A stretch of 64,000 nucleotides of DNA from assembly GCA_901420285.1 (NCBI GenBank), contig CABDVE010000001.1, positions 1,178,001-1,242,000 on the forward strand. The letters run 5' to 3'. The position numbers were made by a program, and so were the translations under genes. Positions 41,440 through 51,312 of the stretch are shown piece by piece. Source of the DNA: Stutzerimonas stutzeri. Its GTDB lineage: Bacteria > Pseudomonadota > Gammaproteobacteria > Enterobacterales > Pasteurellaceae. The stretch's first letter is position 1; each line of letters begins with the position of its first letter. The notes beneath the pieces were generated by a model that had not been told where the DNA came from, made no database searches, and worked only from the letters and a program-made list of their open reading frames with translations.

Positions 41440-42330
41440 ATGAGCTGGATTGACCGAATTTTTAGTAAAAACCCGTCTTCTTCAACACGTAAAGCGAACG
41501 TACCGGAAGGGGTTTGGACAAAATGCACTGCATGCGAACAAGTGCTTTATAGCGAAGAATTAAAACGTAATCTTTATGTGTGTCCGAAGTGCGGTCATCA
41601 TATGCGAATCGATGCGCGCGAACGTCTTTTACATTTGTTGGACGAAGGCTCAAGCCACGAAATCGCTGCCGATTTAGAGCCGAAAGATATTTTAAAATTT
41701 AAAGATTTAAAAAAATATAAAGATCGCATTAGCACCGCACAAAAAGAAACCGGCGAAAAAGACGCACTAATTACGATGACCGGCACCCTTTATAATATGC
41801 CAATCGTAGTTGCGGCCTCTAATTTTGCCTTTATGGGCGGTTCAATGGGTTCCGTAGTCGGTGCGAAATTTGTGAAAGCGGCGGAAAAAGCAATGGAATT
41901 AAATTGCCCGTTCGTTTGTTTCTCGGCCAGCGGCGGTGCGCGTATGCAAGAAGCGCTTTTCTCATTGATGCAAATGGCGAAAACCAGTGCGGTGCTCGCA
42001 AGGATGCGCGAAAAAGGTGTGCCGTTTATTTCCGTATTAACCGATCCTACATTGGGCGGTGTTTCCGCCAGTTTCGCCATGTTAGGTGATTTGAATATCG
42101 CCGAACCAAAAGCCTTAATCGGTTTTGCCGGTCCGCGCGTGATTGAACAAACTGTTCGCGAAAAATTACCGGAAGGCTTCCAACGTAGCGAATTCTTATT
42201 AGAAAAAGGCGCGATCGATATGATCGTAAAACGTGGCGATATGCGTCGTACTTTGGCAAGCGTATTAAGCAAATTAACCAATCAACCTTCACCTTTTGCT
42301 GAGTCCGAATTTATTCAACATGAAGCATAA
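41440..42330 (+). CDS. accD: Acetyl-CoA carboxylase carboxyltransferase beta subunit
   Basis: The 296-residue subunit makes malonyl-CoA with AccA, first step of fatty acid synthesis. The N-terminal zinc ribbon has [10 protein letters not shown]...VCPKCGHHM (about 28-50), and the carboxyltransferase core shows SGGARMQE and GPRVIEQT. An AAGTGCGGT uptake site falls inside the zinc ribbon codons (41587-41595). Confidence 0.97.
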   Translation: MSWIDRIFSKNPSSSTRKANVPEGVWTKCTACEQVLYSEELKRNLYVCPKCGHHMRIDARERLLHLLDEGSSHEIAADLEPKDILKFKDLKKYKDRISTAQKETGEKDALITMTGTLYNMPIVVAASNFAFMGGSMGSVVGAKFVKAAEKAMELNCPFVCFSASGGARMQEALFSLMQMAKTSAVLARMREKGVPFISVLTDPTLGGVSASFAMLGDLNIAEPKALIGFAGPRVIEQTVREKLPEGFQRSEFLLEKGAIDMIVKRGDMRRTLASVLSKLTNQPSPFAESEFIQHEA

Positions 42331-42331
42331 T

Positions 42332-43636
42332 ATGAATTTAAAAGCCACTTCGCCACTCGCTGAGTGGCTTTCTTATTTGGAAAACAGTCATTTTAAAGCC
42401 ATTGATCTCGGCTTGGAACGAATTAAAAAAGTCGCGGCAAAACTCGATCTTTTAACACCGGCGCCTTATGTCATCACGGTGGGAGGAACCAACGGAAAAG
42501 GCACCACTTGCCGTTTGTTAGAAACAATTTTGCTTAATCACGGCTTACGCGTAGGCGTCTATTCATCGCCGCATTTGTTGCGTTACAACGAACGCGTGCG
42601 TATTCAAAATCAGGATTTACCCGATGAAGTGCATACGGCGTCTTTTGCCTTTATTGAACAAAATAGAACTGAATCGCTCACTTATTTTGAGTTTAGTACA
42701 CTTTCTGCGTTGCATTTATTTAAACAGGCAAATTTAGATGTGGTGATTCTCGAGGTGGGATTGGGTGGCCGTTTAGATGCGACGAATATTGTGGATAGTA
42801 ATCTTGCGGTGATCACCAGTATTGATATTGATCATACGGATTTTCTCGGCGACACGCGCGACGCTATTGCTTTTGAAAAAGCCGGAATTTTCCGTGAAAA
42901 TTGTCCGCTAGTGATTGGTGAACCGAATGTACCAAACAGTATGCTTGCACAAGCAGCACGTTTGCATTGCAAGGTTTCCCGCAGAGATGTGGATTGGTCG
43001 TTCCGACAAAATAACGAAAGTTGGCAATGGCGAAGTAGCAAAAAACGCTTGGAAAATCTTCCATTTTGTCAAATTCCGTTGATGAATGCGGGCACCGCAT
43101 TGGCGGTGCTTGAGCAGCTGCCTTTTGATATTAGCGAACAAACCGTTCGTCAATCTTTGCAAGAAGTGGAACTTGTTGGACGCTTCCAAACGATTAAAGC
43201 GGATAAGCGGGAAAAACTTGCCTCTTTTGTCGCTAAAGATATAAAGACATTGCCTACGGTCATTATTGATGTGGGACACAATCCCCATGCCGCCACCTAT
43301 TTAGCGGAAAAACTCAGCGCATTGAAAGCTCGAACTTCGGGCAAACTCATCGCCGTATGCGGGATGTTGAAAGATAAAGACGCAAGTGGCGTATTTAAGC
43401 AGCTTATGTCGTTAATCGATGAATGGCACTGCGTTACCTTAGACGGTTATCGCGGTCAATGCGGTGCTGATTTGTTAAGTAAACTCGTCAGCGTTTCCCC
43501 AACGGTTAAGGCTGTCGCCGAAAATTCCGTTATCGATGGCATAAAAGCCGCGTTAACCAACGCGTCTTCAAATGATATTGTTTTAGTATTTGGTTCGTTC
43601 CACACGGTTGCAGAATTTTGCCGGGTAGTGGAATAG
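42332..43636 (+). CDS. folC: Dihydrofolate synthase/folylpolyglutamate synthase
   Basis: The 434-residue ligase adds glutamate to dihydropteroate and folates. The P-loop GGTNGKGTTCRLLE lies near 50, SSPHLLRYNERVRI near 75, and a later EVGLGGRLDATN. ATG at 42332, one base after the accD stop, fits family length; ATG at 42320 overlapping accD is possible. The accD-folC order is conserved. It contains two CACCGCATTG motifs (43093, 43457). Confidence 0.95.
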   Translation: MNLKATSPLAEWLSYLENSHFKAIDLGLERIKKVAAKLDLLTPAPYVITVGGTNGKGTTCRLLETILLNHGLRVGVYSSPHLLRYNERVRIQNQDLPDEVHTASFAFIEQNRTESLTYFEFSTLSALHLFKQANLDVVILEVGLGGRLDATNIVDSNLAVITSIDIDHTDFLGDTRDAIAFEKAGIFRENCPLVIGEPNVPNSMLAQAARLHCKVSRRDVDWSFRQNNESWQWRSSKKRLENLPFCQIPLMNAGTALAVLEQLPFDISEQTVRQSLQEVELVGRFQTIKADKREKLASFVAKDIKTLPTVIIDVGHNPHAATYLAEKLSALKARTSGKLIAVCGMLKDKDASGVFKQLMSLIDEWHCVTLDGYRGQCGADLLSKLVSVSPTVKAVAENSVIDGIKAALTNASSNDIVLVFGSFHTVAEFCRVVE

Positions 43637-43674
43637 ATCGAATAGCTTATTGCGAAAAGCAAACTTAATTGCGA

Positions 43675-45813
43675 TTATTTTTCTTGATATTTTTGAAAAT
43701 ATTCGTAAATAGGCGGCAATAGTTGCGCGATTAGATTCAGTTGCTGAAACGGAATCGCAAAAGCGGATTTTTCTTTAATTTGGCTTTCATTCCATTGAAT
43801 TTCTTTTAAGCTTGATTCAATATTTTCTCGCAATTTAGCGAAGACTTCGGGCGAGAGTTTTTCGATATTTTCTAGCGCATAGATAATTTTTTTCGCGGTA
43901 GGATAGAAACCGGCGAGAAACTGCGCAGTTTGTTGGAGTTTCGTCATTCGATAACGGTAAGAACCGAGTGCGGAGATGTAACTCAATAACGAATAATTGA
44001 TTTTTAATAAGTCAAAACCTTCTTGCAGATAAGCTTGATATTTTTGTGGTTCATTATTCATATTGGACAAAGTTGTGCTTAATGCCGCCGCGTATTGATG
44101 CGCATTACGGCGGGCGATACGATATTTCAAATCGTCGCTTTTACCGAATTGTAATTGAGCGATGATATGCAGCAAATATTGCGCATCGCTACGAATAGCT
44201 TGTCGGCTGACTTTGTCCAGTTGCAAATATTTCCAATCAGGCCATAGATAAGACACGGCAAACCAAGATATTGCGGTGCCGACTAAGGTGTCGAGCAGAC
44301 GCGGCAAGAGCGCGGTGGCAGCGCCGAAGCCCATGACGTCGAAACTGATTAACACTTGCAAGGTAATAAAGAATGTGGAAAAGCTGTAATTATTACTACG
44401 GAAGAAGAAAAACAGCGTGCAGGTGAGTACCATTAACCCCAGTTGCATTTCTAATGTTGGATTTAAATAAGGTAAGGATGAGCCGACCAATACGCCTAAA
44501 ATCGTGCCGATAATACGTTGGCGTAAGCGGTTTTTAGTTGCTGAGTAGTTCGGTTGGCAGACGAAAACCGCGGTAAGCAAAATCCAGTAACCAAGATTGA
44601 ATTGGAAAAATTCGACAATCGCGCAGCAAATAAACACCACAATCGAAAGTCGAACTGCATGACGAAAGAGCGGCGACTCAAGCGTGAAATTGCTCAAGAT
44701 GACCGAGATGATATTTTTAAAACCGATGATTTGTTCGGTGTGGATTTGCGCGATTGGGTCATTTTCGCCGCCTTCTTGTTCCAACTGACGAAGTTGCCAG
44801 TTAATGCTTTGCAGATTATCCAGCAACGTTTGAATAACTAATAATTGCTCGCTTTGCGCACAATGCCGGCTGTAAAGTTCAAAAGACTGTATGGTGCCGA
44901 GCATCGCTTTTTCGACCCGTCGATTATGTTGATAAGATCGATTTTCACGCAGTGCGGCTGCGATTTCACGGCACGCTTGGGCTTGCAGTTCAAGTAGGCG
45001 TTGAATGCGGAAAATCAGATCGGTATTTTTTAATTGTTCGGCGATTTGTTTGTAATCAAAATGGCTTGAATTGGCGCGTTCATGAATGTCTTGTGCGGTG
45101 AAATAATAGCGAATCATACGTCGCGTGCGAGGATGGCGATGCTGTCCACGAATACGGTAAAACAATGTCGTGCGCGCAAGATTAAAAGCGCTAACTACGT
45201 TGGTGTTTTTCATCGCAAAGTTGAAATGTTTTTTTTCAATTTCATCGGTTTCGTCAGGATCAAAAAATTCCGATTTCGCATCCAAATATTCGCCCAAGGC
45301 GTAAAAGGCTTTCGCCACGCTTTCTTGTACCGGGCGATTGGGGAAAATCAGATATACGATAAGTGTAACCAAACTGTAAAGCAGCGTACCGATAATGATC
45401 ATCAGCGGATTGACATACCAATTTAGCACCGCATTGGGCGAGTAAGTCAGTGTGGTGTAAACGGCAATAACCAAGGTGCCGAAGGCAATGGTTTTGTAAC
45501 GTTCGCCGATAGCACCAATCATCGTAAACAGGAAAGTGCCCAATGTCATTAAAATCAGGTAAGACAGCGCATGCCCGATATTAAGTTGCACGATGACGGC
45601 AGATAGCGTGAAAGCGATGAGTGTATAAAAAATATTTTTTAATCGACCGGTTAAACGATTATCCAAATCCACCAAACCACCGGCAATAATACCCAACACT
45701 AAAGGCATAGACTGATTGGAAATATCAAACCACCAAATGCCGAAAGCGGCGATGTTCACCGCAATAAAAACGGGAATAGCGGCAATGACTTTTGCGTTTA
45801 ACCAGTGATTCAT
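43675..45813 (-). CDS. yccS: YccS-like FUSC-family inner membrane protein
   Basis: The 712-residue product has two blocks of about six membrane helices (about 10-150 and 390-520) each followed by a soluble helical part, the FUSC/YccS layout known from aromatic acid efflux relatives. The role of YccS itself is not settled. Length compares with about 717 in E. coli. A CACCGCATTG motif is at 45427. Confidence 0.9.
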   Translation of the reverse strand: MNHWLNAKVIAAIPVFIAVNIAAFGIWWFDISNQSMPLVLGIIAGGLVDLDNRLTGRLKNIFYTLIAFTLSAVIVQLNIGHALSYLILMTLGTFLFTMIGAIGERYKTIAFGTLVIAVYTTLTYSPNAVLNWYVNPLMIIIGTLLYSLVTLIVYLIFPNRPVQESVAKAFYALGEYLDAKSEFFDPDETDEIEKKHFNFAMKNTNVVSAFNLARTTLFYRIRGQHRHPRTRRMIRYYFTAQDIHERANSSHFDYKQIAEQLKNTDLIFRIQRLLELQAQACREIAAALRENRSYQHNRRVEKAMLGTIQSFELYSRHCAQSEQLLVIQTLLDNLQSINWQLRQLEQEGGENDPIAQIHTEQIIGFKNIISVILSNFTLESPLFRHAVRLSIVVFICCAIVEFFQFNLGYWILLTAVFVCQPNYSATKNRLRQRIIGTILGVLVGSSLPYLNPTLEMQLGLMVLTCTLFFFFRSNNYSFSTFFITLQVLISFDVMGFGAATALLPRLLDTLVGTAISWFAVSYLWPDWKYLQLDKVSRQAIRSDAQYLLHIIAQLQFGKSDDLKYRIARRNAHQYAAALSTTLSNMNNEPQKYQAYLQEGFDLLKINYSLLSYISALGSYRYRMTKLQQTAQFLAGFYPTAKKIIYALENIEKLSPEVFAKLRENIESSLKEIQWNESQIKEKSAFAIPFQQLNLIAQLLPPIYEYFQKYQEK

Positions 45814-45834
45814 TTTGAGTCCTTAATGAAATAG

Positions 45835-45863
45835 AAAAAGTGAGCGACAAGGCTCACTTTTTT
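45835..45863. terminator. Terminator between the DUF2057 gene and yccS
   Basis: Stem AAAAAGTGAGC / GCTCACTTTTT with a six-base loop lies downstream of the DUF2057 gene on the minus strand and has T runs in both senses. Confidence 0.88.
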
Positions 45864-45928
45864 TGTTCTGCTTTTTGTTCGATAAAGTGCGATTCGAAAT
45901 CTAAAAGACGTTGATGATGCTGATAAGC

Positions 45929-46600
45929 TTATTTGTGGGATTTTGCCCAGTTTAAGAAACGTGCTTGGGTTTCTTTGTCTGCTTGTTGGAACCAATATTG
46001 TAATTGTTGTTCCGCTACGTTTTCACCTTGCACGAGCACTTTACCTTTGGCGGCTTTACCGTTACTTGGTGTCATCGCCATCATTGGTGCGGACGGCATA
46101 TTGGCAGTAGCAAAAGCAGCTACCGATGCAGTTGCGCCGGAGGCATTATAAGTTGCCAAATCGCTTACGATATTCGCTGAAGGAAATAACCCTTCTTGTT
46201 TTAAAATATCGATTTTGGCCGGAATTTCTTGGCCGGATGGGGTTTTGAGAGTAATTGACGGTGAGGTATTGAATTTTTCACCCTCTGCTTTAGAACGAAT
46301 GGTCGGGGCAGAAATAATCACATCGTCCGCACTACCTTGAAAGGTGATGATAATTGGGCTGGATTCAAAGAGAGATTGGTTAGAACCGCTGCTAATGATT
46401 TCTCCCACGCGCACAACGACTTGGTGAGTATCGGTGTCATTGATATTAAACGAATGAGTTTGTTTGAGAAGCGACTTGCTTGCTTTTTGCCCGTCAATGG
46501 CTAAAAAGTCCATATTTGAGGACGTAGAAACCATACCGGCAAAACTTGCGCTACTAAGCAATAATGTTGCGATACCGAATGTAACGGCGCGTAATTTCAT
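45929..46600 (-). CDS. DUF2057 (UPF0319/YccT-type) secreted protein
   Basis: The 223-residue product has a signal peptide (about 1-21, ending SASFAG) and the DUF2057 body with VVVRVGEIISS and ITFQGSADDVII. E. coli YccT (CsgI) is reported to restrain curli assembly; no curli genes are in view, so the role here is open. AAGGAG precedes the ATG. Its upstream side borders the transposon at 46698. Confidence 0.85.
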   Translation of the reverse strand: MKLRAVTFGIATLLLSSASFAGMVSTSSNMDFLAIDGQKASKSLLKQTHSFNINDTDTHQVVVRVGEIISSGSNQSLFESSPIIITFQGSADDVIISAPTIRSKAEGEKFNTSPSITLKTPSGQEIPAKIDILKQEGLFPSANIVSDLATYNASGATASVAAFATANMPSAPMMAMTPSNGKAAKGKVLVQGENVAEQQLQYWFQQADKETQARFLNWAKSHK

Positions 46601-46689
46601 AATTACTCCTTTTATTTATGAATGAGAATCGTCGCCTATGCTATGCTAATTTTCAGAAAAATAAAATAGTAAAGTGCGGTTAAACCGAA

Positions 46690-46697
46690 AAACTTTT
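46690..46697. repeat. Left 8-bp target site duplication
   Basis: AAACTTTT abuts the left inverted end and is repeated exactly, in the same orientation, at 55999-56006 outside the right end. Eight bases is the duplication size of the IS1595 family. Confidence 0.93.
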
Positions 46698-46723
46698 CGG
46701 TATTATGTAGCAGTTGCACAAAG
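46698..46723 (+). repeat. Left terminal inverted repeat of the transposon
   Basis: Twenty-six bases starting CGGTATTATGTAGC, an exact reverse complement of 55973-55998. The following stretch to the transposase stop (46724-46934) is AT-rich with no gene seen. Confidence 0.95.
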
Positions 46724-46934
46724 TCCGAAAATTGACTAATTTACCGCATAAATTTGAATGCCTTTCCGAATGAAAATTGTGAAAGGTATTTCTTTTACCT
46801 CAAATTCTAACTTCAACCTCGCAACTTTTCACATCAATTTTCCATTTTTTCAAACTCAAGGTGTAGCTATTCCGCTCAACCTTCATTCAGGTAAGCTATT
46901 TCTTTCTATCTAGTCTATTAGCGTCTATTCGGTT

Positions 46935-48071
46935 CTATGCTGCCATCAGAATTTCATCGTATGCAGCTTGTTCTTCAAGTTGCTTAAAGTAGTGTGATGA
47001 AATTTCGTTAGGTGCAAAGGCTTTCATACCGAGAAGCTCACTTTCACGATGATTTCCTTGCCAGTAACCGCCCCACTCTTTGAGCGGCAATACCCACAAG
47101 CAACGTTTGAGGACATCTTCAAAAAGTTTACCGTTAGATTCTCGGCGGTTATCTGAAAAGAATGCCGCTTGATTAGCATAGTGCAAGGCATATTTATTAT
47201 CGGTTTTATGATGTGTACCACGCATTAAGTCACGCATTCTGGCATTAAAGGATTCCGCAAGGTTATTATTTACACCTTTCGCACTATAAGCCTCTTGATG
47301 ATTCACCGACCAACGGGTGTAATGAAAATCAAGACTTTTATAAGCAGGGTTTTCATCACACATAATATCACTGCCTGCTTTGACAAAGCGTTGATTTAAT
47401 GCAAAAACAGTATCAGCATTTTCGGTGTAATCCATTGCGACAATGGTACGGTTTGCTCCCCATACATTGCTATCGTTTGCAGCTCGTTGTGTAATGGCGT
47501 ATAGACAACGTTTAGTCGCTCTAAATTTAGGATATTTGCGACCTTTCTCATCGGCTTTTTGACGTTGTTTATAATTGTTTTTACGGAAATTAGTTGGGCG
47601 CAGGGTAAAGTTGATCAACATTCCATCTTCGTGAACTTCGCCTGACAATGGACTTAAATCGCGCGTTTTAAATAAAGCTTCGCGAACTTTCCCACAAAGT
47701 ACAAATGCCGTTTTGTAGTTCAAATTAAGATGACGACTAACATCAATCGTACTAATGCCTTTTGAGCTATTTACCATCATTAAAATGACAGCAAGGATAT
47801 CGACTAAATCAACTTTATGAAAGGCAAAGGCTGTATTTGTCGTAATATAAAAATGGCGTTTGCAATGTTTACAACACCAACGTTTACGAGAAGCAAGGAA
47901 ATAGGCTTCGTGACGAATGCCGCAATACGGACAACACACATCACGAACATTCTCAGGGTTGCCCCAACGGTGAGTTTTTAAAAGGTGAAAAGCATCTTCT
48001 TCTGTAAGGCGTAAAATATCTTTTAAATTAATGTTTTTTGATTTGCTTGAAAGTAAATAATGTTGAGCCAT
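46935..48071 (-). CDS. IS1595-family transposase, left copy
   Basis: The 378-residue product has an N-terminal zinc ribbon (CPYCGIRHEAY...CCKHCKRHF, about 45-75), a helix-turn-helix region near 100-130 and a DDE-type catalytic core with EVHEDGML, IMCDENPAY and NNNLAESFNARMR. ATG at 48071 is chosen since AAGGAA lies 8 bases upstream and it aligns with the start of the right-hand transposase (MAQHYLLSSKSKN against MTQHFLLSSKART); the frame itself extends to 48095. Its start region lies in a large inverted repeat. Confidence 0.92.
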   Translation of the reverse strand: MAQHYLLSSKSKNINLKDILRLTEEDAFHLLKTHRWGNPENVRDVCCPYCGIRHEAYFLASRKRWCCKHCKRHFYITTNTAFAFHKVDLVDILAVILMMVNSSKGISTIDVSRHLNLNYKTAFVLCGKVREALFKTRDLSPLSGEVHEDGMLINFTLRPTNFRKNNYKQRQKADEKGRKYPKFRATKRCLYAITQRAANDSNVWGANRTIVAMDYTENADTVFALNQRFVKAGSDIMCDENPAYKSLDFHYTRWSVNHQEAYSAKGVNNNLAESFNARMRDLMRGTHHKTDNKYALHYANQAAFFSDNRRESNGKLFEDVLKRCLWVLPLKEWGGYWQGNHRESELLGMKAFAPNEISSHYFKQLEEQAAYDEILMAA

Positions 48072-48077
48072 TGCGAA

Positions 48078-48204
48078 TTTCCTTGTGTAGTACAAGGTAT
48101 TCGAGACTGACTAAACGCTAGACACAAAAAATCGCCCACCTGAAAATCTCAAGTCGGCTCAAAGCGTTTATGCCTCGAATACCGTTAAGTACACCACAAG
48201 GAAA
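48078..48204 (-). promoter_or_regulatory. Long imperfect hairpin covering the left transposase RBS
   Basis: The arm 48078-48119 (with TTTCCTTGTG, GGTATTCGAG, TAAACGCT) pairs with 48161-48204 read backwards, with a few bulges and a loop of about 40 bases. On the transposase mRNA the AAGGAA ribosome binding site (48084-48079) would be buried. A shorter hairpin CCACAAG / CTTGTGG followed by ATTTTTT (48194-48218) is a plus-strand terminator overlapping the distal arm. Confidence 0.6.
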
Positions 48205-48218
48205 CTTGTGGATTTTTT

Positions 48219-48472
48219 AATAAAATGGCGACAAACTTAAAATAGAGTCTTGATATATACAAGGTTCTACGCCTATTGGTTCATCTTGCTTCCAGTAAGG
48301 AAATGCTAGGCTTAAAATAATGGTTCGTTGGCAAATTATAGTCCTTCTTGGTGGAAGTATTCCACTAAGAGCGAGTTTTTAATATATCCCTAACCTGATA
48401 TTTAGTCAAATAAAAAGCAACTCATTGTTAGGGTGGTTAAATTAGAAAATAAAGACTATTATAATAATATAA
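48219..48472. other. Geneless stretch with possible structured RNA
   Basis: Between the transposase leader and the defence operon there is no ORF. On the plus strand GCCTA...TAGGC (48270-48310) brackets a TTCC/GGAA stem, and TCTTGGTGGAA / TTCCACTAAGA (48346-48370) is a near-perfect hairpin followed by GCGAGTTTTT, like a terminator. This could be the terminator of the operon or a small RNA with its own terminator. The last 30 bases are AT repeats. Confidence 0.4.
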
Positions 48473-49948
48473 TTATATATATCCTTTATCTTGTAATATT
48501 TTCAATATATTCGTTTTTAATGTATCAATTAAACTTTTATAACCTTTAAAAGGATAATAAAGTTCATTTCGATAGTCAGATTTAGGAGATTCAGTACTTT
48601 TCTCCTCATTTAAAATCAAAATATAATCTTTTCCTTTGCCTTTAGCAAAGCCAAGCTCATACAAGACGTTAGAATTATTATTAGTAATGTCAGCGATAAA
48701 TATCGAGCATTCTTCTATTTTTCTAAAAATATCTTGAATCAAGTCCATTGAAACACCTGAATGTGTCATAATGGGGTAAGGGGTTATATTCACTTTGTGT
48801 TCTTCTCTAATAGATTTTGAGACTTCTTCTAGAGCTTTGTTATAATCATTTACCATGCTGTCACAGTAATAAGGCATAGCAACAAATATCTTAAATTCAG
48901 TTTTATATGCTTTTTCAAATACTTCAATAAGGCTTTGCGTATCAATATCTTTTACTTCATATAGCTTCTTATTTTTAATCCATCTAATAAATTGTCGTAA
49001 TACAATTCCATCTTCTTTTATTCCTAAAAAAGAAATAGCAATCAATATATTTTCAGAGAGGTTATTTTTTATATCCTCATTTTCAATTAGATATGTGTTT
49101 GCTCGAGATAAGCCTATTTTGACATTTTTCACCATTACATTATTTTCACTAAATAATGTAATTAATAATTTGCATAATTTTTTTAAAAATGAAGCATAAC
49201 AATTTGAGGTTCTACAAAATTGTTCTATTTCTGAAATTGAATCTTTATCAATACTTTCATATAAATTCTTAGCAAATAAAAATTCCGTTCCAAATGTCTT
49301 CTCAATTTCATCATCGGTAAACTGATTTTTAGAAAAAATAGCTGTTAAATTCTCTTCTGATGTTAATGGTAATCCTCGAGAATTAATATAATGAAAAAGA
49401 ACTCTTTGCTGTTTAGCATTTGCAGGTAAGTTTGTACTTAGTGTTTGAAAATGATTAGGTTCATATCCTGCATCTTCTTCAGAAAAGAAAATTAAGCAAA
49501 ATGGTGCTTGATAATCTTTTTCATCTAATTTTTTTTCTATAGCATTTAATCTATGGTTACCATCAATTCTAAAGAATACTTTTTGAGGAACACTTATCTC
49601 TACTGAAGTTAAATTTAGATCTTTAAATATTTTTTGAGCAGGTTTTGCGTGAGTGATTTTGAGTACTGAAGATTTATTCTTTTGTTTATTCACTTCTAGA
49701 AATGGGGTATTCATAGCTAAAGAAATGCCATCATCATTTTTTAGTGTGTAACCTAGTATTACCTCAGGAAAAAATAAATACTCTCCAAAGTCATAGTAGT
49801 TTTGAATTTCTTTTATATGTTGTTCATTGAGTGCTCGCTGATAAGTATCATTGGCTTGTGATATTTCAGCCAATTCCTTTAAACTTGCATAACCTCGTAA
49901 ACAGGTAAAGTTACCTAAAGATCGTTCTAATATACCTGTTAATATCAT
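48473..49948 (-). CDS. DGQHR/DndB-like protein fused to a deoxyribosyltransferase/TIR-like domain
   Basis: The 491-residue protein has two parts. The N-terminal half has YQRALNEQHIKEIQNYY near residue 36 and RIDGNHRLNAIEK near 130, the pattern of DGQHR/ParB-like proteins that bind DNA or sense modification. The C-terminal 140 residues (from about 351) read KIFVAMPYYCDSM...IFIADITNNNSNVLYELGFAKG, typical of the nucleoside 2-deoxyribosyltransferase-like/TIR-like fold, with the conserved Glu of YELG. Such domains cleave nucleotides or NAD in defence systems. It is the last gene of the operon and starts on the specificity gene's stop (TAATG). Function is inference; both domain patterns are seen. 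Confidence 0.65.
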   Translation of the reverse strand: MILTGILERSLGNFTCLRGYASLKELAEISQANDTYQRALNEQHIKEIQNYYDFGEYLFFPEVILGYTLKNDDGISLAMNTPFLEVNKQKNKSSVLKITHAKPAQKIFKDLNLTSVEISVPQKVFFRIDGNHRLNAIEKKLDEKDYQAPFCLIFFSEEDAGYEPNHFQTLSTNLPANAKQQRVLFHYINSRGLPLTSEENLTAIFSKNQFTDDEIEKTFGTEFLFAKNLYESIDKDSISEIEQFCRTSNCYASFLKKLCKLLITLFSENNVMVKNVKIGLSRANTYLIENEDIKNNLSENILIAISFLGIKEDGIVLRQFIRWIKNKKLYEVKDIDTQSLIEVFEKAYKTEFKIFVAMPYYCDSMVNDYNKALEEVSKSIREEHKVNITPYPIMTHSGVSMDLIQDIFRKIEECSIFIADITNNNSNVLYELGFAKGKGKDYILILNEEKSTESPKSDYRNELYYPFKGYKSLIDTLKTNILKILQDKGYI

Positions 49949-51312
49949 TATGACACTCCTAAAATCATTTTCTCTATATTAGCTTTAGTTTTTATTAGCT
50001 CATTATTAGCAGCAATTTGTAAATCGCTAGCAGTTTGACGAATTTGGCAAATATGGTTAATAATTTTTTTCTGAGTTACTGGAGGGGGAACAGGGATTTC
50101 TAATTGCTCCAAATCACTAGAGTAAACGTGTGGCTGTCCAGCTCCCTTTTGTAATAAGTAAATTTCTTGCTGTTTTAGTTTTAATATTTCAGCTAAAAAT
50201 TTTGTTGAAATTCTATCTTCATTTTGAGAAAAAATCATTGTGCAGTCAGATGCGAAAATCGGATAATCGTGATACCACACGTAACCAGAATATGCACCAC
50301 TAGCACTCACAGTAATCACATTACCGTTATGGTTAGAAATATGATGGTTATAGGGGCTAGTCTGACCGCCTGCAATCACAGGATAATCTCCCTCAATCAC
50401 TTCATCCGACGTAATACTTTGTCCTTTTTGTAAAATAGCTAATTTATTCAACGGCTCATTTTTGTATTTACCACCTTGAATACGGTAATGTTTATTAAAC
50501 TGGCTTTGTGCATCAAATTGCCCACCTGATATTTCATTCATCTGTACGGTAAAAATACGATTTTCTAAACTGTTATCAGTCTGTGGTAATCCAATCTGTA
50601 ATTCATTTAATAAATAATCATTAATACTGTTTAATAAGATTTGGGCTTGTTGGCATGATTGTTTTGCTTTCTCTTTTGCTAATTGATACATATGAACAAT
50701 TTCATCTTGCTTTTGAGATGAAATGTCAGGAACTTTAATACTTGAAAATTCTTGGTAGTTAATATTGTTTTGTGCAGCACCTTTTCCAATAAAATCAATT
50801 TGTGCTCTGACAAAATCCAAATCAAATAATAAACAAAAAAAGTCCTTATTGATATTTTTATCTATAGAAAGTTTGACAAGTGCAGAATTTAAATTGGCTT
50901 CCTTAATATTATTAGGGATAATTGATATTGTGCCTAAATTGTTTTTTGTTCCACTAATAGCAAGAACAATGTCTCCTGGTTTAACTTGGCTACGCAATAA
51001 TTTAGTATTATGAATATGTCTATAGATAAATTTAACATCAGTTAAATCAATAGAATTTTCTTTTAAATTCTGAACTCTTAAGAAGAAAATCTCATTTTCA
51101 TTATCTGTATAAAAACCATCTCTTGGACCATCTCCACGATCCCAAGAGTTAATAATATCAGATAGAGGTTTAAAGCCTTTGTCAGTAAAAGATTTTCTTA
51201 ACTCAATATATTCATTTTTATGAAAAAAAGGATCTAACCTTTCCATGGCACTTTGACTATTAACAATAGAAATAAGGTGTCGTACATTTTCGCTAATGTT
51301 AAAACTCGCCAT
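49948..51312 (-). CDS. Specificity (S) subunit of the transposon restriction-modification system
   Basis: The 454-residue product has two target recognition domains, each followed by a helical spacer (about 200-235 and 420-454), the HsdS layout. Tell-tale stretches are VKPGDIVLAISG, GKGAAQNNINYQEFSSIKVP and, in the second half, SDLEQLEIPVPPPVTQKKI. It overlaps the upstream methyltransferase by 14 bases and the downstream gene by one base, so the three are made together. Unlike the decayed chromosomal hsdS it is intact. Confidence 0.88.
   Translation of the reverse strand: MASFNISENVRHLISIVNSQSAMERLDPFFHKNEYIELRKSFTDKGFKPLSDIINSWDRGDGPRDGFYTDNENEIFFLRVQNLKENSIDLTDVKFIYRHIHNTKLLRSQVKPGDIVLAISGTKNNLGTISIIPNNIKEANLNSALVKLSIDKNINKDFFCLLFDLDFVRAQIDFIGKGAAQNNINYQEFSSIKVPDISSQKQDEIVHMYQLAKEKAKQSCQQAQILLNSINDYLLNELQIGLPQTDNSLENRIFTVQMNEISGGQFDAQSQFNKHYRIQGGKYKNEPLNKLAILQKGQSITSDEVIEGDYPVIAGGQTSPYNHHISNHNGNVITVSASGAYSGYVWYHDYPIFASDCTMIFSQNEDRISTKFLAEILKLKQQEIYLLQKGAGQPHVYSSDLEQLEIPVPPPVTQKKIINHICQIRQTASDLQIAANNELIKTKANIEKMILGVS

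Noticed and set aside
45810-45995. Minus-strand ORF overlapping the DUF2057 3' end
   Set aside because: It spans the terminator and overlaps a conserved gene in another frame.
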